Origin: Pseudonocardia sp. CNS-004
Lineage (GTDB): Bacteria > Actinomycetota > Actinomycetes > Mycobacteriales > Pseudonocardiaceae
NCBI GenBank assembly: GCA_001942185.1
Contig: MKJV01000068.1
Location: forward strand, 434,001-498,000
Direction: 5' to 3'
DNA: 64,000 bases
The notes below the pieces were generated by a model. That model saw nothing but the letters and a program-made list of their open reading frames with translations. It did no database searches and was not told the origin of the DNA. The stretch's first letter is position 1. The number at the start of each line of letters is the position of its first letter. Below are positions 26,559 through 35,917 of this stretch, one piece after another. The translations under genes were made by a program, and so were the position numbers.

Positions 26559-28703
26559 GTGTTCTCGTGGCTGGGGCGAACCGCGTTCGCCGGTAGACAG
26601 GCGATCCTCGTCGCGGCCGCTCTGTTCGCGGTGTTCGCCGCCGTATGGGGCAGTGGGGTCTTCGGCGCGATGGTCACCGACGGCCTGGAACCCCCGGAGG
26701 CGGAGTCCCACCGCGCCACCGAACTGCTGCAGCAGCATTTCGGGCACCAGCCCGGCGACCGGGACGCGGTGGCGCTCTACACCGACCCCACCGGCGAGCT
26801 GACGGTCGACGACCCGGCCTTCGAGCAGGCGGTGACGGCGGCGCTCGACGGGTTGCCCGCGTCCGACGTCCTGTCCTGGACCGGCTACTGGAGCCCGGGG
26901 CTCAGCGATCAGGAGCGAGCGGAGTACGTCTCACGGGACCGGACCTCGACCATCGCCACGCTCACCCTGAGCGGCGCGGACACCGTCGAACGCCTCGAGT
27001 CCTACAGCGAGATCGAGGGCCTCGCCCGCGCCGACGACGACCGGCTCGCGACCTACCTCGCCGGCGGGTCCACCAGCGTCCACCACCTGCAGGCGGCGGC
27101 GCAGGAGGGCCTCGCCACCGCCCAGATGATCTCTCTTCCGATCCTGCTCGTCCTGCTCCTGATCGCCTTCCGCGGCCTGGTGGCCGCCGCCATCCCGGTC
27201 GCGCTGGGGGATGCTGGCGATCCTCGGCTCGCTGGTGCTGCTGCGCTGCCTGACCTACCTCACCGACATCTCGATCTTCGCACTGGAGATCACCACGTTG
27301 CTCGGTCTCGGGCTGGCCATCGACTACGGGCTCTTCGTCGTCACGCGCTTCCGCGCCGAGCTGGAGCGCCACCACGGCGACGTGGGCGCGGCACTGGTGG
27401 TGACGATGAACACGGCCGGCCGCACGGTCGCCTTCTCCGGGATCGTCGTGGTCATCGGGCTCTGCGGGCTACTGTTCTTCCCGCAGCCGATCTCCCACTC
27501 GTTCGGCTGGGCCGGCATCACGGTGGTCGGCTTCGACATCCTCGCCGCGCTCGTGGTGCTCCCCGCCACGCTGGCGGCCCTCGGCCCGCGGATCAACTCG
27601 CTCGCGCCCCGCCTGCTGCGGCGCCGGCCCGGTGCCGTCACGCGGGAGGACCGGATGTGGGGCGCGCTCGCCCGCTCCGTCACCCGCAGACCGGTGCCGT
27701 GGCTGGCCGGTGGCCTGCTGGCCCTGCTGGTCGCGCGGTCCCGCTGATCGCGCTGGAGCCGGGGCTGACGAACCACCGCTACCTGCCCGAGGACAACGAG
27801 GCCCAGGTGGTTCCGCGGATCCTGGACGAGGAGTTCGCCGCGGGTCACGCGGCCGAGGGCCGGATCGACATCGCCATCTCCGGCCCGGTGCAGAAGGGCG
27901 CGCTGGCCGACTACGTGCGCACCGTGGACGGCATCGACGGAGCACACGATCCCGCCGTCCACCGCGCCGACGACGAGCTGACCTGGGTGACCGTCGGCTA
28001 CCGGGGCGAGGTCGACGATGGCAGCAACCTGGAGCTGGTGCGCGGGATCAGGGCGGTCGACACCCCGGCAGGCGCGGACGCGGTGCTCGTCGGCGGCGAC
28101 GGCAGCCCGCCGACCAGCCTCGACAACAACGAGGCGACGACCGCATCGCTGCCGTGGGCGCTCGCCTTCGTCGGCCTGTCGACCGTGGTTCTGCTCGTCG
28201 CCTGCTTCCGATCGGTGCTCGTGCCGCTCAAGGCCGTCGTCGTCGCCTTCGGTTCGCTGGCGGCCTCGCTCGGCCTCGTCGTCTGGGGGTTCCAGGAGGG
28301 CGGCTTCCAGGGCCTGCTGGACTTCCAGCCGGTCGGCACCACCGACGTGTGGGCATTGGCGGTCATCCTCACCATCGCCTTCGGCCTGGTCACCGACTAC
28401 GAGATGTTCCTGGTGAGCCGGGTCCACGAGGAGTACCGGGCCACCGGCGACAACCGCCGAGCCATCGAGGTCGGCCTGAGGAGCACCGGTTCCGTCATCA
28501 CGCGGGCCGGGCTGCTCATGGTCGTGGTGCTCGCCTCGATGGGCTTCACCACCACGTCGCTGTTCGTCATGACCATCGGCGTCGGGCTGACCCTGGCGGT
28601 GCTGATCGACGCCACCGTGGTCCGCGCGATCATCGTGCCGGCCGCGATGCAGCTGATCGGCCGGGCGAACTGGTGGCCCTCGCGGGTACGGACCGGACCA
28701 TGA
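26559..28703 (+). CDS. MMPL family RND-type transporter, frameshifted
   Basis: About 715 aa with 11-12 helices in two repeats. Proton-relay signatures are present in both halves: GLGLAIDYGLFVVTRFRAEL and IAFGLVTDYEMFLVSRVHEEY. Two compensating frame changes, near 27207 and 27735, put the 5' and 3' parts in one frame and the middle in another. GTG 26559 (MFSWLGR, with GGGTGG seven bases upstream) is preferred over GTG 26535, which has no ribosome site. Exports lipids or drugs in related actinomycetes; here likely TetR-controlled. Confidence 0.87.
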   Translation: MFSWLGRTAFAGRQAILVAAALFAVFAAVWGSGVFGAMVTDGLEPPEAESHRATELLQQHFGHQPGDRDAVALYTDPTGELTVDDPAFEQAVTAALDGLPASDVLSWTGYWSPGLSDQERAEYVSRDRTSTIATLTLSGADTVERLESYSEIEGLARADDDRLATYLAGGSTSVHHLQAAAQEGLATAQMISLPILLVLLLIAFRGLVAAAIPVALGDAGDPRLAGAAALPDLPHRHLDLRTGDHHVARSRAGHRLRALRRHALPRRAGAPPRRRGRGTGGDDEHGRPHGRLLRDRRGHRALRATVLPAADLPLVRLGRHHGGRLRHPRRARGAPRHAGGPRPADQLARAPPAAAPARCRHAGGPDVGRARPLRHPQTGAVAGRWPAGPAGRAVPLIALEPGLTNHRYLPEDNEAQVVPRILDEEFAAGHAAEGRIDIAISGPVQKGALADYVRTVDGIDGAHDPAVHRADDELTWVTVGYRGEVDDGSNLELVRGIRAVDTPAGADAVLVGGDGSPPTSLDNNEATTASLPWALAFVGLSTVVLLVACFRSVLVPLKAVVVAFGSLAASLGLVVWGFQEGGFQGLLDFQPVGTTDVWALAVILTIAFGLVTDYEMFLVSRVHEEYRATGDNRRAIEVGLRSTGSVITRAGLLMVVVLASMGFTTTSLFVMTIGVGLTLAVLIDATVVRAIIVPAAMQLIGRANWWPSRVRTGP

Positions 28704-28800
28704 ACCGATGGCGTGTCGCGCGTCATAGTCAGCCGTGTCGAAGTGCCGTGCAGAGCTCCGTCCCCGTGGTGTCCGCCGGAACACCGACAGGGAGATCATC

Positions 28801-29367
28801 ATGCGGAAGCTCGTCGTCCAGCAATGGGTCACCATCGACAACATCGCCGCGGAGGAGGACGGCGGGCTCGGCTTCGTGTCCGGCGAGCCCTTCTCCGACA
28901 GCACCCCGAAGGCGTTCGAGGCCAGCCTGATGGGGTTCATCGACTCGGTCGACACGATGATCCTCGGCGCGAACACCTACACCCAGACGAAGGACTACTG
29001 GCCGCACGCCGACGAGCAGGGCGAGTACGGCCGGAAGCTCAACAACCTCACCAAGTTCGTCGCCTCCTCGACGCTTCAGGACGCCCCGTGGGGCGACTTC
29101 CCCGCCGCGACCGTGACACGCGACCCGGCGGCCACGATCCGGGAGCTCAAGGAGCGGAGCGGCAAGGACATCTGGCTGTGGGGGAGCCTGCAGCTCATGC
29201 ACTCCCTGCTGGCCGACGGCGTCGTCGACGAGGTCCGGATGCTGGTCTGCCCGGCGGCACGCGGCAGGGGAACGCGCATCTTCGAGGGTCGGCAGGAACT
29301 GGAGCTGATCGAGGCCACCGGGTTCGAGAACGGCCTGGCACTCCTGCGCTACGAGATCACGAGGTAG
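28801..29367 (+). CDS. Dihydrofolate reductase-like (RibD C-terminal) protein
   Basis: 188 aa. Starts MRKLVVQQWVTIDNIAAEEDGG, then MILGANTYTQTKDYW, KFVASSTL and LWGSLQLMHSLLADGVVDEVRMLVCPAARGRGTRIF, the standard pattern of RibD_C/DHFR-like reductases of unknown substrate common in actinomycetes. AGGGAG precedes the ATG at 28801. Overlaps the convergent VanZ gene by 19 bases. Confidence 0.88.
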   Translation: MRKLVVQQWVTIDNIAAEEDGGLGFVSGEPFSDSTPKAFEASLMGFIDSVDTMILGANTYTQTKDYWPHADEQGEYGRKLNNLTKFVASSTLQDAPWGDFPAATVTRDPAATIRELKERSGKDIWLWGSLQLMHSLLADGVVDEVRMLVCPAARGRGTRIFEGRQELELIEATGFENGLALLRYEITR

Positions 29368-29912
29368 CCGGAACCGGCGGACGGCTCCGGCTGCCGCCAC
29401 CAGCGGCGCGAGGCCAGCGCGGCCAGTCCGGCGCCTGCGGCGTTGAGCAGGACGTCGTCCACGGAGGACACCCGGTCCAGCGCCAGGACGTACTGCGCGG
29501 TCTCGACCACGACCGAGCAGGACGCCGCGAGCACCAGGATCCGGGGCGACGACGCCAGCGCCGCGAACCTCACCGGGCCGAACAGTCCCAGCGCCGCGAA
29601 CACCAGCAGGTTGCCCACGACCTGCGCCGTCGACATCGTGGGCAGGTCCAGCAGCGGCACGAGGCTCACCCGGCCGGGGACCTCACCGGCCCGGCGGCCC
29701 GGCAACATGGTCATCCACACCCAGGGCACCGTCCCGTAGACGATCCCGACCTCGGTCAGCGACCTGCGCCACGCCCACGCCGGGGCGGTGCCGGTGCCGG
29801 TCCGGCGAGCGGCCAGCGCGCACACCGCCAGCGCGGCCACCGGGAGTGCGGCCACCGTCAGGAGGGCGACGCCGGTGAACGTGCCGAGCCAGTGCCACCC
29901 CGCCTCGATCAC
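29349..29912 (-). CDS. VanZ family membrane protein
   Basis: 187 aa, 4-5 TM helices. VanZ signatures: VGNLLVFAALGLFGPVRF, ETAQYVLALDRVSSVDDVLLNAAGAGLAALA. VanZ raises low-level teicoplanin resistance in enterococci; most homologues are uncharacterised and this one has no van neighbours. GTG start at 29912. Convergent overlap with the reductase gene. Confidence 0.85.
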   Translation of the reverse strand: MIEAGWHWLGTFTGVALLTVAALPVAALAVCALAARRTGTGTAPAWAWRRSLTEVGIVYGTVPWVWMTMLPGRRAGEVPGRVSLVPLLDLPTMSTAQVVGNLLVFAALGLFGPVRFAALASSPRILVLAASCSVVVETAQYVLALDRVSSVDDVLLNAAGAGLAALASRRWWRQPEPSAGSGYLVIS

Positions 29913-29975
29913 GGCGCGTTCCGTTCGCAGAGGTCCATGCCACCAGTCAAGGCGACCCGGTGTTGCGCGCCCGTA

Positions 29976-31172
29976 TCAGGTTCTCGATACGCCGACGACA
30001 TGCACCGGTTCGGGGCGTCGGGACGACCACCGCTCGTCGATGACCCAGACGGCCAGGGCGCATGCCGCGAACCCGGCCCCGAGGAGACCGGAGCCCACCC
30101 AGCCGTGGGCGGCGAGGACGGCGGTGGTCGCGGCCGCGCCGAGGGCGGAACCGAGGGAGTAGAAGACCATGTAGCCGCCGATGACGCCGCTGGTGCGGTC
30201 CGGGTGCGCGGCCGTGAGCAACTGCTGGTTGGTCACGTGCACGGCCTGGACCGCGAAGTCGAGGGCCACGATCCCGACGACGAGCAGCCACAACGACCAC
30301 GGCAGCTGCCCGATCGCCGCCCAGGAGACGACGAGCACGGCGAGCGCGATGCCGGTCACCCGGGCGGCCCGTCCGGCATCCACCCACCGGCCCGCGCGTG
30401 CCGCGCCGAGCGCGCCGGCGAGCCCGGCGATGCCGAACAGACCGATCTGGCCCTCGCTCAGCTGCCACGGGGCGCCGGACAGCGGCAGCGACAGCCCGCT
30501 CCACAGGGTGCCGAACGACGCGAACACGAAGAACGCGAGCAGCCCGCGCGTCAGGAAGACGCGCTGCCCGAGCAGGCCGCCGAGCGACAGGACGGCCCGC
30601 CCGTACCCCGCCGGCAGGCGGGGGCGCTCCTCCGACGGCAGGGCGGCGAGGACGAGAGCGGCGAGCCCGACCGACAGCACCGCGAGCACGACGTAACCGC
30701 TCCGCCAGCCCCACAGCTGCGCGAGCACCCCGGTGACGGCCCGCGCACCCAGGATGCCGACGACGACACCCGAGGTCACGACGCCGATGTTCCGTCCGCG
30801 GTCGGCGGGTGGCGAGACCGACGCGGCGTAGGCCACGATGGTCTGCACCACGACCGCGAACACCCCGGTCGTCGCGAGCCCCACCAACGCCACCCAGGCA
30901 GCGGGCGCCGAGGCCGTCAGGACCGCGCCCACGGCGGTGAGCGCCAGGTGCGCGGCGATGAGCCTGCGCCGGTCGACCACGTCGCCTAGCGGCACCAGCA
31001 GCACCAGCCCGGCGAGATAGCCCACCTGGCCGGCCGCGACGATCCACCCGGTCAGGCCCGCCGAGACGCCGAGGTCGCGTCCCATCGCCTCCAGAACCGG
31101 CTGCGCGGCGTAGATGCCCGCCACCGCGACACCGCCCACCACCGCGAGCAGCAACCGCCGCCACACGTCCAT
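29976..31172 (-). CDS. MFS transporter (YnfM/AraJ-like, 12 TM)
   Basis: 398 aa from ATG 31172, chosen over TTG 31199 because GGAG lies four bases upstream. Loop motif A appears as LVPLGDVVDRRRL; second half AGRWVDAGRAAR. Hydrophobic helices throughout, with TNQQLLTAAHPDRTSGVIGGYMVFYSLGSALGA in the C-terminal half. Related proteins export drugs or sugars. Diverges from an HxlR regulator with direct repeats in the gap, so export is probably induced through that regulator. Confidence 0.88.
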   Translation of the reverse strand: MDVWRRLLLAVVGGVAVAGIYAAQPVLEAMGRDLGVSAGLTGWIVAAGQVGYLAGLVLLVPLGDVVDRRRLIAAHLALTAVGAVLTASAPAAWVALVGLATTGVFAVVVQTIVAYAASVSPPADRGRNIGVVTSGVVVGILGARAVTGVLAQLWGWRSGYVVLAVLSVGLAALVLAALPSEERPRLPAGYGRAVLSLGGLLGQRVFLTRGLLAFFVFASFGTLWSGLSLPLSGAPWQLSEGQIGLFGIAGLAGALGAARAGRWVDAGRAARVTGIALAVLVVSWAAIGQLPWSLWLLVVGIVALDFAVQAVHVTNQQLLTAAHPDRTSGVIGGYMVFYSLGSALGAAATTAVLAAHGWVGSGLLGAGFAACALAVWVIDERWSSRRPEPVHVVGVSRT

Positions 31173-31190
31173 CCCGCTCCAATCAGTAGC

Positions 31191-31264
31191 AGTTTGCAAC
31201 CAATCGGACCGTACGACATGATGGTTTCAATCTGCAACTCATCGGGACCTGCAACTCATCGGGA
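31191..31264. promoter_or_regulatory. Direct repeats in the MFS/HxlR divergent promoter
   Basis: CTGCAACTCATCGGGA occurs at 31232-31247 and again at 31249-31264 (17-base period), with a decayed copy TTGCAACCAATCGGAC at about 31192-31207. The last copy covers the HxlR ribosome site (GGGAGG). Candidate HxlR binding sites. Confidence 0.6.
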
Positions 31265-31270
31265 GGTGTC

Positions 31271-31732
31271 ATGCGCGCCACGAACCCCGGCTGGACCGAC
31301 CCCGAGTGCCCCGTCGCCCGCACGCTCGACCTCGTCGGCGACAGGTGGAGCCTGCTCGTCATCCGGGACGCGATGGACGGCGCCCGGTCGTTCACGGAGT
31401 TCCAGCGACGCACCGGGATCGCCCGCAACATCCTCACCGACCGGCTGCGCAGGCTCACCGCTCACGGGCTCGTCGCGCAGCGCCCCGCTCCGTCAGGGCG
31501 CCGCCAGGAGTACGTCCTCACCGATGCCGGCCGCGATCTCTTCCCGGTCATCGTCACGCTGCGCCAGTGGGGGGAACGCCATGCCTTCGCGCCCGGCGAA
31601 CCGCACTCGGTCCTGGTCGACGAGCAGGGCACCCCCGTGCCGGAGATCTCGCCGACCGGCGCCGACGGCACCCCGCTCGACAGCGGGACCACCCACGTGC
31701 GGAAGCTGCCCGATCAGCAGGCCGTCCGGTAG
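31271..31732 (+). CDS. HxlR family transcriptional regulator
   Basis: 153 aa. Winged helix: CPVARTLDLVGDRWSLLVIRDAM, FTEFQRRTGIARNILTDRLRRLTAHGLV, YVLTDAGRDLFPVI. The conserved Cys at residue 13 (DPECPVAR) is the redox- or electrophile-sensing position in HxlR-type sensors such as YodB/HypR. GGGAGG five bases before the ATG. Overlaps the convergent substrate-binding protein gene by 19 bases. Likely controls the divergent MFS exporter. Confidence 0.9.
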   Translation: MRATNPGWTDPECPVARTLDLVGDRWSLLVIRDAMDGARSFTEFQRRTGIARNILTDRLRRLTAHGLVAQRPAPSGRRQEYVLTDAGRDLFPVIVTLRQWGERHAFAPGEPHSVLVDEQGTPVPEISPTGADGTPLDSGTTHVRKLPDQQAVR

Positions 31733-32702
31733 AAGTACTGCGACTTCGAGTCCATGTCGGCCTGGGTGATCGCCACCAGGTCGGTCTGGATCTCCCGCTC
31801 CACCGGCCTGCCCTCGATCGCCGCGACGACCTGCTGCACGCCCTGACGCCCGATGGTGGCCGGGTCCTGGGCGATCAGCGCGGACACCTCGCCGGAGCGC
31901 AGGTCCTCGATCTGGTTCGGGCTGGCGTCGAACCCGACGAGCTGCACGGCGCCGGTCTTGCCCGCGTTGCGCAGCCCGGTGGCCGCGCCCTCGCCGGAGT
32001 TGAGGTTCGTGGCGAACACGGCGGCGAGATCGGGATCGCTGGACAGCTTCGCCGACACCTTCTGCGCCGCCACCGCAGGCTGGTTGTCGGTGTACTCCTG
32101 CCCCAGGTAGGTGATGCCGGGGTGCTTGGCGATCTCCTCCGCGAAGCCCCTCTCCCGCGCGTCGTGGTGGACGTGCCCGCCTTCGTGTTGAGCACCATCA
32201 CCTTGCCCTGGCCACCGATCAGCTCGGCCACCGTCTGCGCGGCGAGCCGCCCGCCCTGCTCGTTGTTCGACGACACCGTCGACAGCGCCACGGACTCGTC
32301 CTGCAGCCGGGTGTCGACCTCGACGACCTTGATGCCGGCGTCCTTCAGCTGCGTCATCGGGTTGGCGAGCGCGACGTCGTCGGTGGGCGCGATCAGCACG
32401 CCCGCCGGGCGCGTGGCGAGCACACCCGTGACGATCGGGGTCTGCAGCGCGGCCTCGAACTGGTCGGGGGCCTGGGTGTCGAGCTGGTAGCCGAGCTTCG
32501 CGGCCTCCTCCTGGGCGCCGCACTGCATGGAGATGTAGAACGGCTCGGCCTTGACGCCCGGCAGCAGCACCAGGTTCTTGTTGGCCGGAGCCTCGGCCTC
32601 ACCGCCCTGGCCCTCGCCGATCGTCCCGCTGCTCCCGCACCCGGCCGCGAGCAGCGCCAACGCTGCCGCGACGCCCGCCGTACCCACTCGCCAACGCCTC
32701 AT
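31714..32702 (-). CDS. Sugar ABC transporter substrate-binding lipoprotein (RbsB-like), frameshifted
   Basis: About 329 aa. Lipoprotein signal MRRWRVGTAGVAAALALLAAGC with the lipobox LAAGC, so membrane anchored outside. Periplasmic-binding-protein type 1 fold: GVLIAPTDDVALANPMTQLKDAGIKVVEVDTRL, GGRLAAQTVAELIGGQGKVMVLNTKAG, then after a frame change near 32160, ERGFAEEIAKHPGITYLGQ, AVFATNLNSGEGAATGLRNAG, VGFDASPNQIEDL. Last gene of the ABC operon, 14 bases after the permease. Ligand unknown. Confidence 0.9.
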
Positions 32703-32716
32703 TGCGCGCTCCTCCC

Positions 32717-33735
32717 CTACCCGCGGTCGCGGGACCGCCGCCGTACCTGGTCGAACCACACGGCAGCGACCAGCACAGCACTGATCGCCACCGGTTGCCA
32801 GAACTGTTGCACCCCGACGATGACGAAGCCCTTCGTCAGCACCGCGGGGATGAACACGCCGATCACGGTGCCGAACACCGTGCCGACGCCGCCGAACAGG
32901 CTCGTGCCGCCCAGCACGACCGCGGCGATCGCGTTCAGGTTGTCGGTGGAGTGCCCGCTGATCGTGGTGGTGCCGAAGTAGGCGAGCGACATGAACCCGG
33001 CCAGGCCCGCCAGCAGCCCGACGCCGGTGTAGACGCGCACGAGGTGACCGCGCACCGGGATCCCCGCCCGCCGGGCCGCCTCGGCGCTCGACCCGACCGC
33101 GAACGTCCGGCGGCCGAACCGGGTGGTGTGCAGCAGCCACGCGCCCGCCAGCGTGACGACGGCGGCGAGCGCCACCATGTGCGGCACCTGGAAGGTCTGG
33201 CCGAATCCCAGCCCGTCGCGCAACGCCTTCGGCACCGTGCGCACGTCGACGCCGTCGGTGACCAGCTGGGCCGCGCCCAGCGCGGCACCGAAGGACCCGA
33301 GCGTGACGATCAGCGGCGGGATCCGCGCCATCGCGACGAGCAGCCCGTTGAGCAGACCCCACACACCACCGCCGACGAGCGCGGCGACCAGCCCGGCGAT
33401 CACGACGCCCGGCCCGGCGTCGGTGGCGTCCCCGCCGCCGAGCGCCTCCATCACGGTGGCCGCGACGACGCCGGCGAAGACGAGCACCGACCCGACCGAC
33501 AGGTCGATGCCGGCCGTGATGATCACGAACGTCATGCCGACGGCCAGCACGAGCAGCACCGACGCTCGATCAGCAGCGTCTGCAACGTGAAGAGGGTGGG
33601 GAACGCGTCCGGGCGCAGCACGCTGAACAGCACGCACAGCACCACCAGCACGAGCGCGATCCAGAACGTCGACGCGGCGGCCAGCCGCTGGACGAGCGAG
33701 CGCTGCGCGGGCTCCCGGACGTCGGTCTCGGTCAC
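32717..33735 (-). CDS. Sugar ABC transporter permease (RbsC-like), frameshifted
   Basis: About 340 aa, 8-10 TM helices. Family signatures GMTFVIITAGIDLSVGSV, ALVGGGVWGLLNGLLV, PPLIVTLGSFGAALGAA, FAVGSSAEAARRAGIPV and NAIAAVVLGGTSLFGGVGTVFGT. Starts on GTG 33735 (VTETDVREPAQRSLVQRLAA), overlapping the ATPase stop by GTGA. The frame changes near 33563, after TLFTLQTLLIE. Forms the membrane channel of the importer with the flanking ATPase and lipoprotein. Confidence 0.9.
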
Positions 33736-34514
33736 CGCCCCTCCTCCTGGGTGAGCGCACCCGTCATGGCGCCGACCAGCTGCTCGAGCGTGACGTCGGA
33801 CGCGGTGAACCGGGCGACGCGCGCCCCGAGCCGCAGCACCTCGATCCGGTCGGCCACGGCGAGCACCTCCGGCATGTTGTGGCTGATCAGCACGACCGCG
33901 ACGCCCGTGTCGCGGACCTTGCGGACGACGTCGAGCACCCGCTCGCGCTGCACGACCCCGAGTGCGGCCGTCGGCTCGTCGAGGAACACCACGCGGCTGG
34001 CCCACACCACCGAGCGGGCCACCGCGACGCTCTGGCGCTGGCCGCCCGACAGCGACCCGATCGGGACGTCGATGTCCTGCAGGGTGACGCCGAGCCGCGA
34101 GAACTGCTCCGCGGCCTCCCGGCGCATCCGCTGCTTGTCCAGCATGCCGAGCGCGCCCAGCAGCCCGGGGCGGCGCAGCTCGCGGCCGAGGAACAGGTTG
34201 GCGGCCGGGTCGAGGTCGGGCGCGACGGCGAGGTCCTGGTAGGCGGTCTCGATGCCGTGGGCACGGGCGGCACTCGGCGAGTCCAGCACGACCGGCGAGC
34301 CGTCGATCACGATCTCCCCCGAATCCGGCGCCTCGACCCCGGACAGGCACTTGACCAGCGTGGACTTCCCGGCCCCGTTGTCACCGATGAGGGCGACGAC
34401 CTCACCGGCCGCGAGGTCGAACGACGCCCCGCGCAACGCCTGCACCGAGCCGTAGCTCTTGCGCAGGTCGCGCGCCTGCAACAGCGGGGTAGTCCCGTCA
34501 CCCGATCCCGTCAC
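33732..34514 (-). CDS. Sugar ABC transporter ATP-binding protein, single domain (FrcA-like)
   Basis: 260 aa from GTG 34514. Walker A GDNGAGKSTL, Q loop ETAYQDLAVAPDLD, signature LSGGQRQSVAVAR, Walker B VVFLDEPTAAL, switch HNMPEV. Ribose-type ATPases usually have two fused cassettes of about 500 aa; this is a single-cassette form as in FrcA, so it likely acts as a homodimer. First gene of the ATPase-permease-binding protein operon, 56 bases after the DUF4241 gene on the same strand. Confidence 0.93.
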   Translation of the reverse strand: MTGSGDGTTPLLQARDLRKSYGSVQALRGASFDLAAGEVVALIGDNGAGKSTLVKCLSGVEAPDSGEIVIDGSPVVLDSPSAARAHGIETAYQDLAVAPDLDPAANLFLGRELRRPGLLGALGMLDKQRMRREAAEQFSRLGVTLQDIDVPIGSLSGGQRQSVAVARSVVWASRVVFLDEPTAALGVVQRERVLDVVRKVRDTGVAVVLISHNMPEVLAVADRIEVLRLGARVARFTASDVTLEQLVGAMTGALTQEEGR

Positions 34515-34570
34515 CCGTGCCCCCTCGCGCCCCAGCGCCTCAGCTTGGACCTCCGGAGGCGTTCTGTCGA

Positions 34571-35821
34571 TCACTCGACGGGTCCGAGGTACGTCGCGTC
34601 GCACAGCACCTCGCCGTCGGCGACGACGCAGGCGACCTCGCCGTCGGCCCCGCGTCCGATCCAGACGGGGTAGCAACCGTCGCCCCAGCCGATCGAGAAG
34701 GCGATCACGTTCGTCCCCGTCCGCGGGTCCGCCAGCTCGGCGCTCTCCTTCTCGCCGGAGACCGCGTGGCGCGGCCCGTCCCAGTCCTCGATCGCCTCGA
34801 TCAGGCTCGGCACTCCGCCGGCGTCGAAGAAGCAGATCGTCCCGCTGTCGACGCCGACGCCGAAGAACTCGCCGTCGCCGAGCGAGGCGGCGTCCTCGCC
34901 GGGGCGCAGCGCCTGCTCCCAGGACACGACCGGGACATCGCGCACCTGCACGCGGCAGGCCGCCACCCGGACGTGCCGGGGCCGCTCGACGAACCGCGCG
35001 ACGGCGAGTGTGACGGGGTGGTACCCGCGTGGGAGCACCTCGCCGAACGCCGTCACGCCCCTGCCCACGCCCAGCCGGCCGGGATCCACCGCGACGAGCC
35101 GGCCGGTCGGCATCCGCAACGCACCCGCCGGTCGGGTCTCCACGACGACCTCGGGCGCGTCACCGTCCGAGTCCGGCTCCAGGGCGTAGCGCGCGGACGG
35201 GCCGAACGCCGCGACGAGCTCCGGCCCGGCCTGGAGCGGTCCGGACCCCGGCTCGGCCGGCGCCATCCCCTCCGTGCCCGGCGGGCCGCCGTGAGCGGCG
35301 TCGACGATCCGTTCCCGCTCCGGCGGCTCGTCGAGCACGAACGCGACGAGGGGCGCCCACGTCCCGAACCGGGGCGCATCGATCCACCGGTCCTTCGCCT
35401 CGAGCGTGCGGAACACCGCCGCGGGCGCGTCGACCGCCTGCACGACCGGTGTACCGCCCTTGCCGAACGTGGTGAGGCAGCCCGGCGACGTCGGGTCGAA
35501 CTCGGGACGGCCGGCGTCGACGTACCGCCACTCGGCCATCCGGATCAAGGCCATCCGGCCGGGAACGAGCGTGCGGAACTCGAACAGGAAGGCGCGCCGG
35601 AGCTGCTCGTCGACGCACCATCCGGTGATCTCGTCCCGCCGGCCCTCCAGCTCGAGCAGGACGCGAGGTCGGCCGGTCCGACCGATCAGCACGGCGTAGG
35701 GCTCGCCGGCCGAATGCCGGCGCTCCGCGTCCGCGATCGCGAGCGACCCGACGAGCGCGCGGCACTCGGCGTCCCACGACTCGCCGTACTCGGCGTCGAA
35801 CCCCGCGGCCGCGCCCGTCAT
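34571..35821 (-). CDS. DUF4241 domain protein
   Basis: 416 aa from ATG 35821 with GAGGAG seven bases upstream. The C-terminal part fits DUF4241: FFGVGVDSGTICFFDAGG, NVIAFSIGWGDGCYPVWIGRGADGEVACVVADGEVL. The N-terminal 200 aa (GRTGRPRVLLELEGRRDEITGW...) are not assigned. Cytoplasmic, no TM or signal. Family function unknown; some DUF4241 genes sit in polymorphic-toxin immunity contexts, but no toxin is visible here. Upstream of the sugar ABC genes. Confidence 0.78.
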   Translation of the reverse strand: MTGAAAGFDAEYGESWDAECRALVGSLAIADAERRHSAGEPYAVLIGRTGRPRVLLELEGRRDEITGWCVDEQLRRAFLFEFRTLVPGRMALIRMAEWRYVDAGRPEFDPTSPGCLTTFGKGGTPVVQAVDAPAAVFRTLEAKDRWIDAPRFGTWAPLVAFVLDEPPERERIVDAAHGGPPGTEGMAPAEPGSGPLQAGPELVAAFGPSARYALEPDSDGDAPEVVVETRPAGALRMPTGRLVAVDPGRLGVGRGVTAFGEVLPRGYHPVTLAVARFVERPRHVRVAACRVQVRDVPVVSWEQALRPGEDAASLGDGEFFGVGVDSGTICFFDAGGVPSLIEAIEDWDGPRHAVSGEKESAELADPRTGTNVIAFSIGWGDGCYPVWIGRGADGEVACVVADGEVLCDATYLGPVE

Positions 35822-35917
35822 CCGGTTCTCCTCGTCACGGGACGTACGACCCCGCGGACCGCCGACCGGTTGGGGCAGCGGATCCTGGAAGATCGTCGCA
35901 GAGATGAGGAGCTCGCG

